Source: an uncultured Bacteroidota bacterium
Lineage (GTDB): Bacteria; Bacteroidota; Bacteroidia; Chitinophagales; Chitinophagaceae
Direction: 5' to 3'
DNA length: 5,390 nucleotides
Assembly: GCA_903879995.1 (NCBI GenBank)
Contig: CAIRNW010000039.1
Span: 1-5,390, forward strand
Shown here: in pieces, positions 1 through 5,390 of the stretch
How the letters are laid out: each line of letters starts with the position of its first letter
Numbering within the stretch: position 1 is the first letter of the stretch
Program-made: the position numbers and the translations under genes
Notes under the pieces: generated by a model
Told to the model about the DNA's origin: nothing
What the model saw: only the letters and a program-made list of their open reading frames with translations
The model's database searches: none

Positions 1-1471
1 CTTTTGCTTTGGAAGTAACCACAAAACCCAACCAATCTTCTGAGGCTTTTTGTTTGTTACTGGTGATTATTTCTACCTGGTCGCCACTCTGTAATTTGTG
101 GCTAATGGGAACTAACTTATGATTGACTTTTGCTCCAATGGTTTTTACACCAATTGCACTGTGAACAGAAAATGCAAAATCCAATGCAGTGGAACCCACG
201 GGTAACATCTTCACGTCACCCTTGGGTGTGTACACATAGATTTCCTCAGCCAAAAAACTGGTTTTGAAATCTTGCAGAAAATCGACCCCATCAGTCTCTT
301 GGTTGGAGATCACTTCCCGAATCTGCTGGAACCATTTGTCAAATCGACTTTCGTCTTGCGTGCCTTCTTTGTATTTCCAGTGAGCTGCCAATCCTTTTTC
401 AGCAATTTCATTCATCCGTTGTGAGCGAATTTGTACCTCTACCCATTTTCCCTGCGGGCCCATCACGGTAGTGTGCAACGCTTCATATCCATTAGCCTTA
501 GGATTACTGAGCCAATCTCTTAATCGTTCCGGCGAGGGGCTATACTCATCGGTGATCAAAGAATATACTTTCCAGCAATCCTCCTTTTCTTTCTCAGGAG
601 CTGAATCAAGAATTACCCGAATGGCAAACAGATCGTACACTTCCTCAAATTCCACTCCTTTCTTTTTCATCTTATTCCAAATGGAGTGAATACTTTTTGG
701 ACGGCCATAAATTTCCCCCTTGATGGAAGAACTCTCTATCTTTTCTTTGATTGGACGAATAAAATCATTGATATAGCGGGTACGGTCTTTTTTGGTCTCT
801 GCTAATTTCCTTGCAATATCCCGGTACGTATCAGGCTCCATGTATTTCATGGAGAGGTCTTCAAGCTCTGTCTTGATATTGTACAATCCCATTCGATGAG
901 CCAGCGGTGCATAAATGAAAATTGTTTCAGAAGCAATCTTTAATTGCTTCTCCCGCTTCATCACATCCAAGGTGCGCATGTTGTGCAAACGATCAGAAAG
1001 TTTAATCAAAATAACCCGAGGATCGTCTGTAAGCGTAAGGAGGATTTTTTTGAAATTTTCTGCTTGTTGCGAAGCATTGACATCAATAACGTTGTCAATT
1101 TTTGTAAGCCCATCTACAATACGAGTAATTTCTTCGCCAAACTCTCGTTTGATATCATCCAAGGTGATATCCGTATCCTCCACCGTATCATGTAAGAGCG
1201 CACAAATGGTAGAACGAACGCCTAATCCAATTTCTTCCACGCAAATTTTTGCAACTGCAATAGGATGTAAGATATAAGGTTCGCCCGTTTTACGACGCAT
1301 GGTAACATGCGCATCTGCAGCCATCTCAAAAGCAATACGAAGCAGTTTTTTATCACCAGGCTTGATACGGGACTTTAATAGCCGAAGCAGGGAACGATAT
1401 TCCCGAAGAATGAGTTTTTTCTCCTCTTCGCCACTTAAATTATACTTTGGTATAGTTGCAACAGCTTCCAC
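1..1471 (-). CDS. rsh: Bifunctional (p)ppGpp synthetase/hydrolase, RelA/SpoT homologue (partial, C-terminus off the left edge)
   Basis: This gene makes and degrades the stringent-response alarmone (p)ppGpp in the cytoplasm. I translated 490 codons by hand. The N-terminal HD hydrolase domain (about residues 40-190) has the metal-binding set H69 (in YILHPIAVAK), H94-D95 (LLHDTVED) and D160 (KLSDRLHNMRTLD), so hydrolase activity should be intact. The synthetase domain (about 240-365) shows GRPKSIHSIWNKM from residue 256, YDLFAIRV with D280, NGYEALHTTV from 327 and the catalytic EVQIR (E345-R349). A TGS domain follows (about 408-470, EIYVYTPKGD, then GDQVEIITS). The family is usually about 730-750 residues, so roughly a third, including the ACT-type regulatory region, is missing at the window edge. 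The start is GTG at 1471-1469: a TAA stop lies in frame two codons upstream and the next in-frame ATG is already inside the HD domain. The gene lies 55 bp after the PorP-like gene, in the same direction. Having both active sites argues against a RelA-only enzyme. Confidence 0.96.
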   Translation of the reverse strand, partial: MEAVATIPKYNLSGEEEKKLILREYRSLLRLLKSRIKPGDKKLLRIAFEMAADAHVTMRRKTGEPYILHPIAVAKICVEEIGLGVRSTICALLHDTVEDTDITLDDIKREFGEEITRIVDGLTKIDNVIDVNASQQAENFKKILLTLTDDPRVILIKLSDRLHNMRTLDVMKREKQLKIASETIFIYAPLAHRMGLYNIKTELEDLSMKYMEPDTYRDIARKLAETKKDRTRYINDFIRPIKEKIESSSIKGEIYGRPKSIHSIWNKMKKKGVEFEEVYDLFAIRVILDSAPEKEKEDCWKVYSLITDEYSPSPERLRDWLSNPKANGYEALHTTVMGPQGKWVEVQIRSQRMNEIAEKGLAAHWKYKEGTQDESRFDKWFQQIREVISNQETDGVDFLQDFKTSFLAEEIYVYTPKGDVKMLPVGSTALDFAFSVHSAIGVKTIGAKVNHKLVPISHKLQSGDQVEIITSNKQKASEDWLGFVVTSKAK

Positions 1472-1500
1472 TGGTTACGAATTTACAAATTAATAACCAG
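1471..1500. repeat. 30-bp near-perfect dyad directly upstream of the rsh start codon
   Basis: The outer arms CTGGTTA (1471-1477) and TAACCAG (1494-1500) are perfect inverted copies. After a 2 by 2 mismatch (CG/AA), inner arms AATTT (1480-1484) and AAATT (1487-1491) pair across a 2-base centre. The dyad ends on the first base of the rsh GTG start and begins 26 bp after the stop of the PorP-like gene. No T-run follows on either strand, so a standard intrinsic terminator is unlikely. An operator or an mRNA hairpin controlling rsh initiation is possible but is inference. Inside the dyad, the minus strand reads TTAATTTG (1493-1486), one mismatch from the Bacteroidota -7 box TAnnTTTG, with TTT 19 bases upstream (1513-1515). 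A weak rsh promoter could therefore overlap it and would give an almost leaderless transcript. Confidence 0.7.
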
Positions 1501-1526
1501 TGAAAGAAGCGTAAAGCGATCCGTGT

Positions 1527-2420
1527 TTACTTCAGGAATTGATAGCGAAGCAATACTTCATGTGCGTTCGGCCCTTTGTCAAATACACTCAATGGGGAAG
1601 AATAGATATCAAAGGAATAGCCTAACATTAATTTTTTCTGCACCTTGACACCCGCTGACAACATCCAACTCTGTCGAGCTCTCAACGAAAGTCCCCACCA
1701 GAATAATTCGCGATGTTCCACTCTTGCACCCGCTTGTATCTCCGTAGGCGCATTAGGTAAGTAGATTACTAGAAAGTTGGGGGTTATTGTTGTATTGGCA
1801 TCTACTTTCCATTGATAGGATCCATGTAAATAGAAATGGCGATAGAGTCGAGCTTCCTCGGTGCGAGAAAGACTACCAGAATAAAAATTTAATGCGGATT
1901 GAATAAGTTGGCTCACTGACATACCCAGTTGCCATTTTTTTGTTGTGTATGCAACACCCAAGCCGGCATCTCCCTTGAATTGATTGGCAGCACCCCCCAT
2001 TACAGGATCACTCCCCAACGCATCAATGAGCATTGCTTTATCAATGGCAAATTGCTGAAAGCGAGCTTCCAGTCCCACAGAAAAAGTTGACCCATTATTC
2101 GTAGGAATATGATAGGCATAGGAAGTTTGAATTCCTCTTCGGCTGGTAGGCCCGGTCACATCGCTGTACAAATAAGCCCCCACACCAAGGTTTGCTTTTT
2201 CCAAAAATGTAGAGCCATAAACCAAGGCAGTAACTGGACTTCCGGCAATTCCACTCCACATACTACGATAAGAAGCTCCAGCCGTAGTTTGTTTGGAAAC
2301 ACCTGCAACAGCCGGGTTATGTAAATTACCCTGTACGTCATAAAGTGAAGACATCATTAATTGCTGACCCCACACAGGACTACTGATGGTAAACAGAAGT
2401 ATAGCTAGAATTTTTTTCAT
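1527..2420 (-). CDS. PorP/SprF-family type IX secretion-associated outer-membrane protein
   Basis: This is a complete 297-residue protein, the usual size for the family. Residues 1-18 are a Sec signal peptide (MKKILAILLFTISSPVWG, cleavage before QQ). The mature part has the family hallmarks: an N-terminal asparagine-proline segment (QGNLHNPAVAGV), the YRSMWSGIAGSP segment, then LGVGAYLYSDVTGPTSRRGI and SYAYHI, followed by alternating polar/aromatic strands typical of an outer-membrane beta-barrel, and a C-terminus ending HEVLLRYQF. Known members include Porphyromonas PorP, needed for T9SS secretion, and Flavobacterium SprF, needed to get the adhesin SprB to the surface. The start lies 19 bp after the stop of a large type B T9SS substrate, which matches the sprB-sprF arrangement. 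I infer that this is the dedicated partner of that substrate, not the core PorP. No Shine-Dalgarno sequence is evident, as is normal for Bacteroidota. The product ends with a TAA stop at 1527-1529. Confidence 0.93.
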   Translation of the reverse strand: MKKILAILLFTISSPVWGQQLMMSSLYDVQGNLHNPAVAGVSKQTTAGASYRSMWSGIAGSPVTALVYGSTFLEKANLGVGAYLYSDVTGPTSRRGIQTSYAYHIPTNNGSTFSVGLEARFQQFAIDKAMLIDALGSDPVMGGAANQFKGDAGLGVAYTTKKWQLGMSVSQLIQSALNFYSGSLSRTEEARLYRHFYLHGSYQWKVDANTTITPNFLVIYLPNAPTEIQAGARVEHRELFWWGLSLRARQSWMLSAGVKVQKKLMLGYSFDIYSSPLSVFDKGPNAHEVLLRYQFLK

Positions 2421-2439
2421 GTCAGTTAGTTATGGTTGA

Positions 2440-4656
2440 TCAACGAAGAATAGTTACGTTTCCGGTTCTGGATTCTACTTTATTGTTGATCAACTGGAAG
2501 CTGATCACATAATAATAAGTTCCATCAGGAAGAGGTTTGCCGTTATAGGTTCCATCCCAGGTGTTTTTATAATTCAAATCCTCAAATACTTTAGCACCAT
2601 ATCGATTGAACACTTGCGCCCTTGCTTTGATCAGACAATTTCCATTAGTAATTAACCAGCGATCATTCACTCCATCTCCATTTGGCGTAAAGGCATTCAT
2701 AGGTTTAATGCAATAAGGAACTACAGTAATGGTCATGTCGTCTGTTGCTATACAACCTTGAGAGGTAGTTACACGCAGTGCATAGGTAGTAGTAGTAGCA
2801 GGGGTTGCCGCTGGATTTAAAATGGCAGGATTGTTCAAACCTGTGGATGGTGTCCAGAGATAAGAACCAGCTGATCCAGTAGCCTGCATGGGGTAAACAT
2901 CTCCTGCAATAATAATAGCATCAGGCCCTGCATTAGCAGTAGCACCCGGGAAAATTGTGATATTCATTGTCTGACGCGTAGAACAAGTGCCCAGACGCGC
3001 CTCTAAGGTGTAAGCAGTTGTTGTGGCAGGAGCAAAAACCGGTGTAGCAATTGCAGGATTACTTACCCCCGTAGTGGGTGTCCAGCTAAAACCTGTGGCA
3101 TTGGTATTTACAGTAGGCGTAAATGAATTACCAAAACAAATACTGGTTCCATTGATAGGATCCAATGTCAGTGTATTTGTAAAATTGATCGTGATAGCGG
3201 TGGTAGCTGTACAGGTTGTAACAGGATTACGAGTAACCACATTATAATTCCCACCGGCCAAACCAGTAAACGTATTAGACGATTGCCAGGTTGTTCCACC
3301 ATTGATGCTGTATTCATAGGGAGGTGTGCCTCCACCTGTAGCAGTAATGGTTATGGTACCAGGTGTTGTACAATTTGCATCTGTTTTTGCAATACTCTGT
3401 GATAAATTATTGGCTAAGGCCAGTGTAACGGGCTGAGGACCTGAGGTACAGTTATTGGCGTCTCTTACCAACACATTGTAAGTACCCCCTCCTAAACCAG
3501 TAAAGGTGTTGGAAGATTGCCAAGTTGTTCCGCCGTTGATACTATATTGATAAGGAGAAGTTCCACCTTGTGCAGTAACAGTAATGGTTCCATTAGGTGC
3601 ACAGTTAGGATCTGTTTTAGACACTGCAGCACCAGGCCCCACTTTTTTCACAAAAACAGTATCTGTAAAACTAACGTCGTTTGCAGGGTTGTTGCAATCG
3701 CCGTAAGTAACCTGTACAACATAAGCAGTGCTATCCGCAGTGGGGCAAACATTTTGAAAATTCAAGTTCAATGCACCGGGAGTGGAAGCCGAACTAGTGT
3801 CGCCGGTTGCCACTTGTGTTCCATTTACAAAAAGTTTGGCAGACTTAAACCGGGAAGCGCCTCCACTTGGTAAAAAACGATAGCACTCGTTCATTCCAGT
3901 GCTTCCCCATTGCGTAGCATTTTTTCCTGGAGCAGCTACGGCTTGTGTACGTGTTCCGTCCTGCATACCCAAAATGGTGTTTCCTCCATTCCAAGAAGTA
4001 CAAAATGGTTTGTCTTTGATATAAACTTCTACGATTCCGGTTCCCTCATATAAAACCATCATATGTGTAGCACGTTGAGTAGTGCAACTCGATCCGAAAT
4101 AAGGCATGTCATTGTAGCTGGCAATAAAGCGACGCTTTGGAGCTGTTCCCTCGATACGCCATTCAATTTTTTTATTGGCGGATGAAAGCCCGGGATCAAT
4201 ATCATGATAAGGACCAAAAATCATATTGGGAGCATAAAAAGTATTGGGAATAGCGCCCGTTGTGCTACTTATCGAATAACCACTTCCGCCCCCTGCACGA
4301 CTTAAATCAAAAGTGATCGCTGAATTGGAGCCCATTAATAAGGAAGTGAAACTGTTATTATAAAAACAGAAACTAAAGGGAAGCGCAATAGCCTGACTCC
4401 AGGTATCATCAATATAGATTGAACTCACTACATTCCCTGTAGAGGTAGTATATGCATAAGGCACATAGGAGGGTGTAGTTACTATATAACTGCTTGTTTG
4501 TTTGATATGGGGTACCTGAACATTAATGGGTGTGCAGGAGGTACCACAGGGTAGCTGAATTATACGGTTGGCAATCGTAAATGTGGTGGCAGGATTCTGG
4601 GCATGCGTTGCTGAAATCACAGATAAGAGCAAAAGCCCTGTTAAAATTTTTCTCAT
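2440..4656 (-). CDS. Secreted multi-domain surface protein with gliding-motility-type (type B) T9SS sorting domain
   Basis: This is a 738-residue exported protein. Numbered from the ATG at 4656-4654, residues 1-19 are a signal peptide (MRKILTGLLLLSVISATHA, cleavage before Q). Residues about 20-300 form a cysteine-containing beta-rich module (LPFSFCFYNNSF, then GPYHDIDPG and MVLYEGTGIVEVYIKDKPFC) that I cannot assign to a named family; it loosely recalls nidogen-type modules. Residues 346-414 and 423-492 are two SprB-like repeats sharing an 18-residue identical core. Residues about 497-649 hold two Ig/PKD-like modules (SWTPTTGVSNPAI and LWTPSTGLNNPAI, each followed by a TTTxY segment). Residues about 650-738 are the CHU_C sorting domain with FTPNGDGVND. 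A TTG at 4674-4672 is in frame, but the ATG puts the signal peptide at the N-terminus. The protein should cross the inner membrane by Sec and the outer membrane by T9SS, probably with the PorP/SprF-like neighbour. A role as adhesin or motility factor is inferred; no enzymatic motif is visible. Confidence 0.92.
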   Translation of the reverse strand: MRKILTGLLLLSVISATHAQNPATTFTIANRIIQLPCGTSCTPINVQVPHIKQTSSYIVTTPSYVPYAYTTSTGNVVSSIYIDDTWSQAIALPFSFCFYNNSFTSLLMGSNSAITFDLSRAGGGSGYSISSTTGAIPNTFYAPNMIFGPYHDIDPGLSSANKKIEWRIEGTAPKRRFIASYNDMPYFGSSCTTQRATHMMVLYEGTGIVEVYIKDKPFCTSWNGGNTILGMQDGTRTQAVAAPGKNATQWGSTGMNECYRFLPSGGASRFKSAKLFVNGTQVATGDTSSASTPGALNLNFQNVCPTADSTAYVVQVTYGDCNNPANDVSFTDTVFVKKVGPGAAVSKTDPNCAPNGTITVTAQGGTSPYQYSINGGTTWQSSNTFTGLGGGTYNVLVRDANNCTSGPQPVTLALANNLSQSIAKTDANCTTPGTITITATGGGTPPYEYSINGGTTWQSSNTFTGLAGGNYNVVTRNPVTTCTATTAITINFTNTLTLDPINGTSICFGNSFTPTVNTNATGFSWTPTTGVSNPAIATPVFAPATTTAYTLEARLGTCSTRQTMNITIFPGATANAGPDAIIIAGDVYPMQATGSAGSYLWTPSTGLNNPAILNPAATPATTTTYALRVTTSQGCIATDDMTITVVPYCIKPMNAFTPNGDGVNDRWLITNGNCLIKARAQVFNRYGAKVFEDLNYKNTWDGTYNGKPLPDGTYYYVISFQLINNKVESRTGNVTILR
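2443..2709 (-). other. Type B T9SS C-terminal sorting domain (CHU_C / gliding motility-associated C-terminal domain)
   Basis: The last 89 or so residues of the large surface protein match the gliding motility-associated C-terminal family. They contain AFTPNGDGVNDRW at the start, QVFNRYGAKVFE in the middle, NTWDGTYNGKPLPDGTYYYVI, and a short final strand ending GNVTILR. This domain directs export through the type IX system, and type B substrates often have a PorP/SprF-like gene next to them, as here. It is complete, reaching the natural stop codon. Confidence 0.93.
2710..3168 (-). repeat. Two tandem Ig/PKD-like modules within the surface protein
   Basis: Two adjacent beta-sandwich-like units, each about 75 residues, share the order W-T-P-x-T/S-T/G-G, N-P-A-I, P-A-T-T-T-x-Y and a C-terminal T-I-T/F strand. 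The first (about 2944-3168) has SWTPTTGVSNPAIATP and APATTTAYTL. The second (about 2710-2943) opens with ANAGPDAIIIAGD, then YLWTPSTGLNNPAILNP and TPATTTTYAL. Such modules are common stalk elements of Bacteroidota surface proteins. Boundaries are approximate. Confidence 0.75.
3181..3390 (-). repeat. SprB-like repeat, copy 2
   Basis: The repeat runs from AKTDANC to TINF, about 70 residues. It shares with copy 1 the opening K-T-D-x-N-C, the central core YSINGGTTWQSSNTFTGL (18 identical residues) and GGxYNV. It is read after copy 1 in the protein; the two cores are 78 residues (234 bases) apart. The repeat type is found in many copies in SprB-like adhesins and other T9SS substrates. Confidence 0.85.
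3415..3621 (-). repeat. SprB-like repeat, copy 1
   Basis: The repeat runs from SKTDPNC to TLAL, about 69 residues. It carries the same 18-residue core as copy 2, here followed by GGGTYNVLVRDANNCTSG. The copies align nearly without gaps at the protein level in their first two thirds, while the DNA has drifted at synonymous sites. Confidence 0.85.
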
Positions 4657-4720
4657 CGGCAGTTGTTTGTACAAGGGACCTAATGAATAATAGTTTTGGG
4701 ACGAACGGCGCCTTGGCTTT

Positions 4721-4750
4721 CAAATCTAAGTTTTTTAACTGTTTTTGTAA
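4721..4750 (-). promoter_or_regulatory. Candidate Bacteroidota-type promoter for the surface protein / PorP-like operon
   Basis: On the minus strand TAGATTTG (4728-4721) matches the -7 consensus TAnnTTTG exactly. Nineteen bases upstream is TTA (4750-4748), preceded by a T-run, close to the -33 TTG element. Transcription would begin near 4714 and leave a leader of roughly 58 bases before the ATG at 4656. The spacing is standard for the primary sigma factor of Bacteroidota; the assignment is by pattern only. Confidence 0.6.
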
Positions 4751-4770
4751 AAAAACACCCCTTAGATTCG
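4721..4770. repeat. Imperfect 50-bp inverted repeat in the divergent promoter region
   Basis: CAAATCTAAG (4721-4730) and CTTAGATTCG (4761-4770) are inverted copies with 9 of 10 positions matching. Inside them TTTTTTA (4731-4737) and TAAAAAAA (4748-4755) can also pair, with CACCC left as a bulge on one side. The left arm contains the leftward -7 box. The right arm contains TAGATTCG, a one-mismatch version facing right. It may be a regulator site or simply two back-to-back promoter boxes with A/T-rich spacers. Confidence 0.5.
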
Positions 4771-4822
4771 TCTTTTTTACTCAACAAGTTGGGATTTTAA
4801 ACGCTGAAAAGTGAAAAAGACC

Positions 4823-4830
4823 TACATTTG
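4823..4830 (+). promoter_or_regulatory. Candidate -7 box for tRNA-Leu (and tig)
   Basis: TACATTTG is an exact match to the Bacteroidota -7 consensus TAnnTTTG. It lies 21 bases before the first base of the tRNA, which would put transcription start around 4836 and give a short leader for RNase P to remove. No good -33 TTG is seen at the standard spacing, which lowers confidence. No other promoter is visible before tig, so this one may serve both genes. Confidence 0.6.
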
Positions 4831-4832
4831 CA

Positions 4833-4849
4833 ACCCCTAAACCAGGGGT
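4833..4849. other. Small GC-rich hairpin just before the tRNA
   Basis: ACCCCT (4833-4838) and AGGGGT (4844-4849) form a 6-bp stem with a 5-base loop AAACC, ending two bases before the tRNA acceptor stem. If transcription starts at about 4836, only part of the stem would be in the RNA, so its role, if any, could be at the DNA level. No T-run follows. Confidence 0.4.
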
Positions 4850-4851
4850 AC

Positions 4852-4933
4852 CCGGATGTGGTGAAATTGGTAGACACGTCAGACTTAGGATCTGATGCCG
4901 CAAGGTGTGGGGGTTCGAGTCCCTCCATCCGGA
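4852..4933 (+). tRNA. tRNA-Leu, anticodon UAG
   Basis: This 82-base gene folds as a complete class II tRNA. The acceptor stem pairs CCGGATG (4852-4858) with CATCCGG (4926-4932), with discriminator A4933. The D-arm is GTG/CAC around a loop containing TTGGTAGA. The anticodon stem TCAGA/TCTGA (4879-4883, 4891-4895) carries loop CTTAGGA with anticodon TAG at 4886-4888, reading CUN leucine codons. The long variable arm closes on a GCAA tetraloop (4900-4903), and the T-arm is GGGGG/CCCTC with loop TTCGAGT. CCA is not encoded and must be added after transcription. The first pair is C-G, whereas many bacterial leucine tRNAs begin with G. The gene lies 23 bases upstream of tig on the same strand. Confidence 0.96.
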
Positions 4934-4956
4934 CTTAGTACCGCTTAAATCGTTCT

Positions 4957-5390
4957 ATGGCAACCATCTCCCGATCAAACATCGGCAAACTGCACGACAA
5001 GATCTCCGTTAAACTAGACAAAGCCGACTACCTTCCCTCTTTTGAAAAAGCACTTAAAGAATATGGCCGCAAAGCCAATATTCCAGGCTTCCGTAAAGGA
5101 ATGGTACCAGCTGGGCTCATCAAAAAAATGTATGGCCCTTCCTTGTTTACGGACGAAGTGCTTAAAACAGTAGACCGTGAATTGATTGGGTGGATACAGA
5201 CTGAAAAGCTGAACATATTTGCACAGCCATTGCCTCTTGAAACTGATTTTCAGCAGCTAGATGTAAACAACCCCCTTGACTACAATTTTCATTTTGAAAT
5301 TGGACTCAAGCCAGAATTCAAATTACCAGACTTAGCCAAAGCAAAGACTACCCGCTATGTAGTTACTGTAACGGAAGAGATGATTGACAA
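4957..5390 (+). CDS. tig: Trigger factor, ribosome-associated chaperone (partial, N-terminal 144 codons)
   Basis: Trigger factor binds at the ribosome exit tunnel and shields nascent chains in the cytoplasm. The translation begins MATISRSNIGKLHDKISVKL and contains the ribosome-docking signature at residues 42-51 (IPGFRKGMVP; F45-R46-K47 correspond to the family GFRK loop that contacts protein L23). The following LIKKMYGPSLFTDEV and the strand-rich FHFEIGLKPEFKLPDL are typical of the N-terminal domain and its exit. The window ends near residue 144, so the peptidyl-prolyl isomerase domain and the C-terminal arms, if present, cannot be seen. The ATG at 4957 gives the expected N-terminus length. 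No Shine-Dalgarno sequence precedes it. The gene starts 23 bases after tRNA-Leu, and cotranscription is likely by inference. Confidence 0.95.
   Translation, partial: MATISRSNIGKLHDKISVKLDKADYLPSFEKALKEYGRKANIPGFRKGMVPAGLIKKMYGPSLFTDEVLKTVDRELIGWIQTEKLNIFAQPLPLETDFQQLDVNNPLDYNFHFEIGLKPEFKLPDLAKAKTTRYVVTVTEEMID

Noticed and set aside
915..1277. Open frames on the plus strand across the rsh region (also 471-689, 944-1195 and 1299-1493)
   Set aside because: They are antisense to a continuous, motif-rich Rsh coding region and their translations have no recognisable domain or composition of real proteins.
1471..1500. Dyad as terminator of the PorP-like gene
   Set aside because: No T-run follows on the minus strand, the stem is weak and A/T-rich at its centre, and it abuts the next gene's start codon.
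3181..3621. Possible CRISPR or DNA-level tandem repeat
   Set aside because: The repeat is conserved in protein, not in DNA, has only two copies, and lies within one continuous coding frame.
3517..3873. Open frames on the plus strand within the surface-protein gene (also 3023-3247) and the PorP-like gene (2109-2324)
   Set aside because: They lie opposite clear coding sequence; their serine/valine-rich translations reflect the repeats read backwards.
4657..4674. Upstream TTG start adding six residues (MYKQLP) to the surface protein
   Set aside because: The ATG at 4656 places the positively charged signal-peptide start (MRK) at the N-terminus as expected; the extension is not needed.
4721..4778. 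Hairpin followed by TCTTTTTT on the plus strand, resembling an intrinsic terminator
   Set aside because: No plus-strand gene lies upstream to be terminated, the stem is A/T-rich with a bulge, and the left arm is better explained as a -7 promoter box.
5028..5216. 62-codon open frame on the minus strand
   Set aside because: It is antisense to the trigger factor N-terminal domain, which carries the GFRK signature.

Overview
The window comes from a Bacteroidota chromosome, most likely Chitinophagaceae or a near relative. The evidence is a type IX secretion (T9SS) gene pair, made of a large surface protein ending in a gliding-motility-type C-terminal sorting domain and a PorP/SprF-family outer-membrane protein. 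The Bacteroidota-type promoter boxes (TAnnTTTG) and the absence of clear Shine-Dalgarno sequences at the starts agree with this. The genus cannot be fixed from sequence reading alone.

Layout, left to right. Positions 1-1471 (minus strand) hold the first 490 codons of a bifunctional RelA/SpoT homologue (Rsh); its C-terminal regulatory part lies outside the window. Positions 1472-1526 are a short gap with a 30-bp near-perfect dyad that touches the GTG start of rsh. Positions 1527-2420 (minus) encode a complete PorP/SprF-family protein. Nineteen bases upstream of it, 2440-4656 (minus) encodes a 738-residue secreted multi-domain protein with a signal peptide, a large N-terminal module, two SprB-like repeats, two Ig/PKD-like modules and a type B T9SS sorting domain. 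Positions 4657-4851 are a divergent promoter region. It has a TAGATTTG box facing left, a TACATTTG box facing right, an imperfect dyad and a small hairpin. Positions 4852-4933 (plus) are a tRNA-Leu with anticodon UAG. From 4957 to the right edge (plus) lies the start of trigger factor (tig).

How the genes fit together. The two minus-strand genes at 1527-4656 look like one transcription unit of the sprB-sprF type: a large exported surface protein and the outer-membrane partner thought to help export or anchor it. rsh follows in the same direction after 55 bp and may be read from the same transcript or from a weak promoter inside the dyad. On the other side, tRNA-Leu and tig lie 23 bp apart with one visible promoter, so they may be cotranscribed.

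I found no mobile element, CRISPR array, defence system or clearly undescribed system. The points worth a second look are the architecture of the T9SS surface protein, the selection pattern in its repeats, the dyad at the rsh start, and the structured divergent promoter region. No stretch longer than 300 bases lacks a gene.
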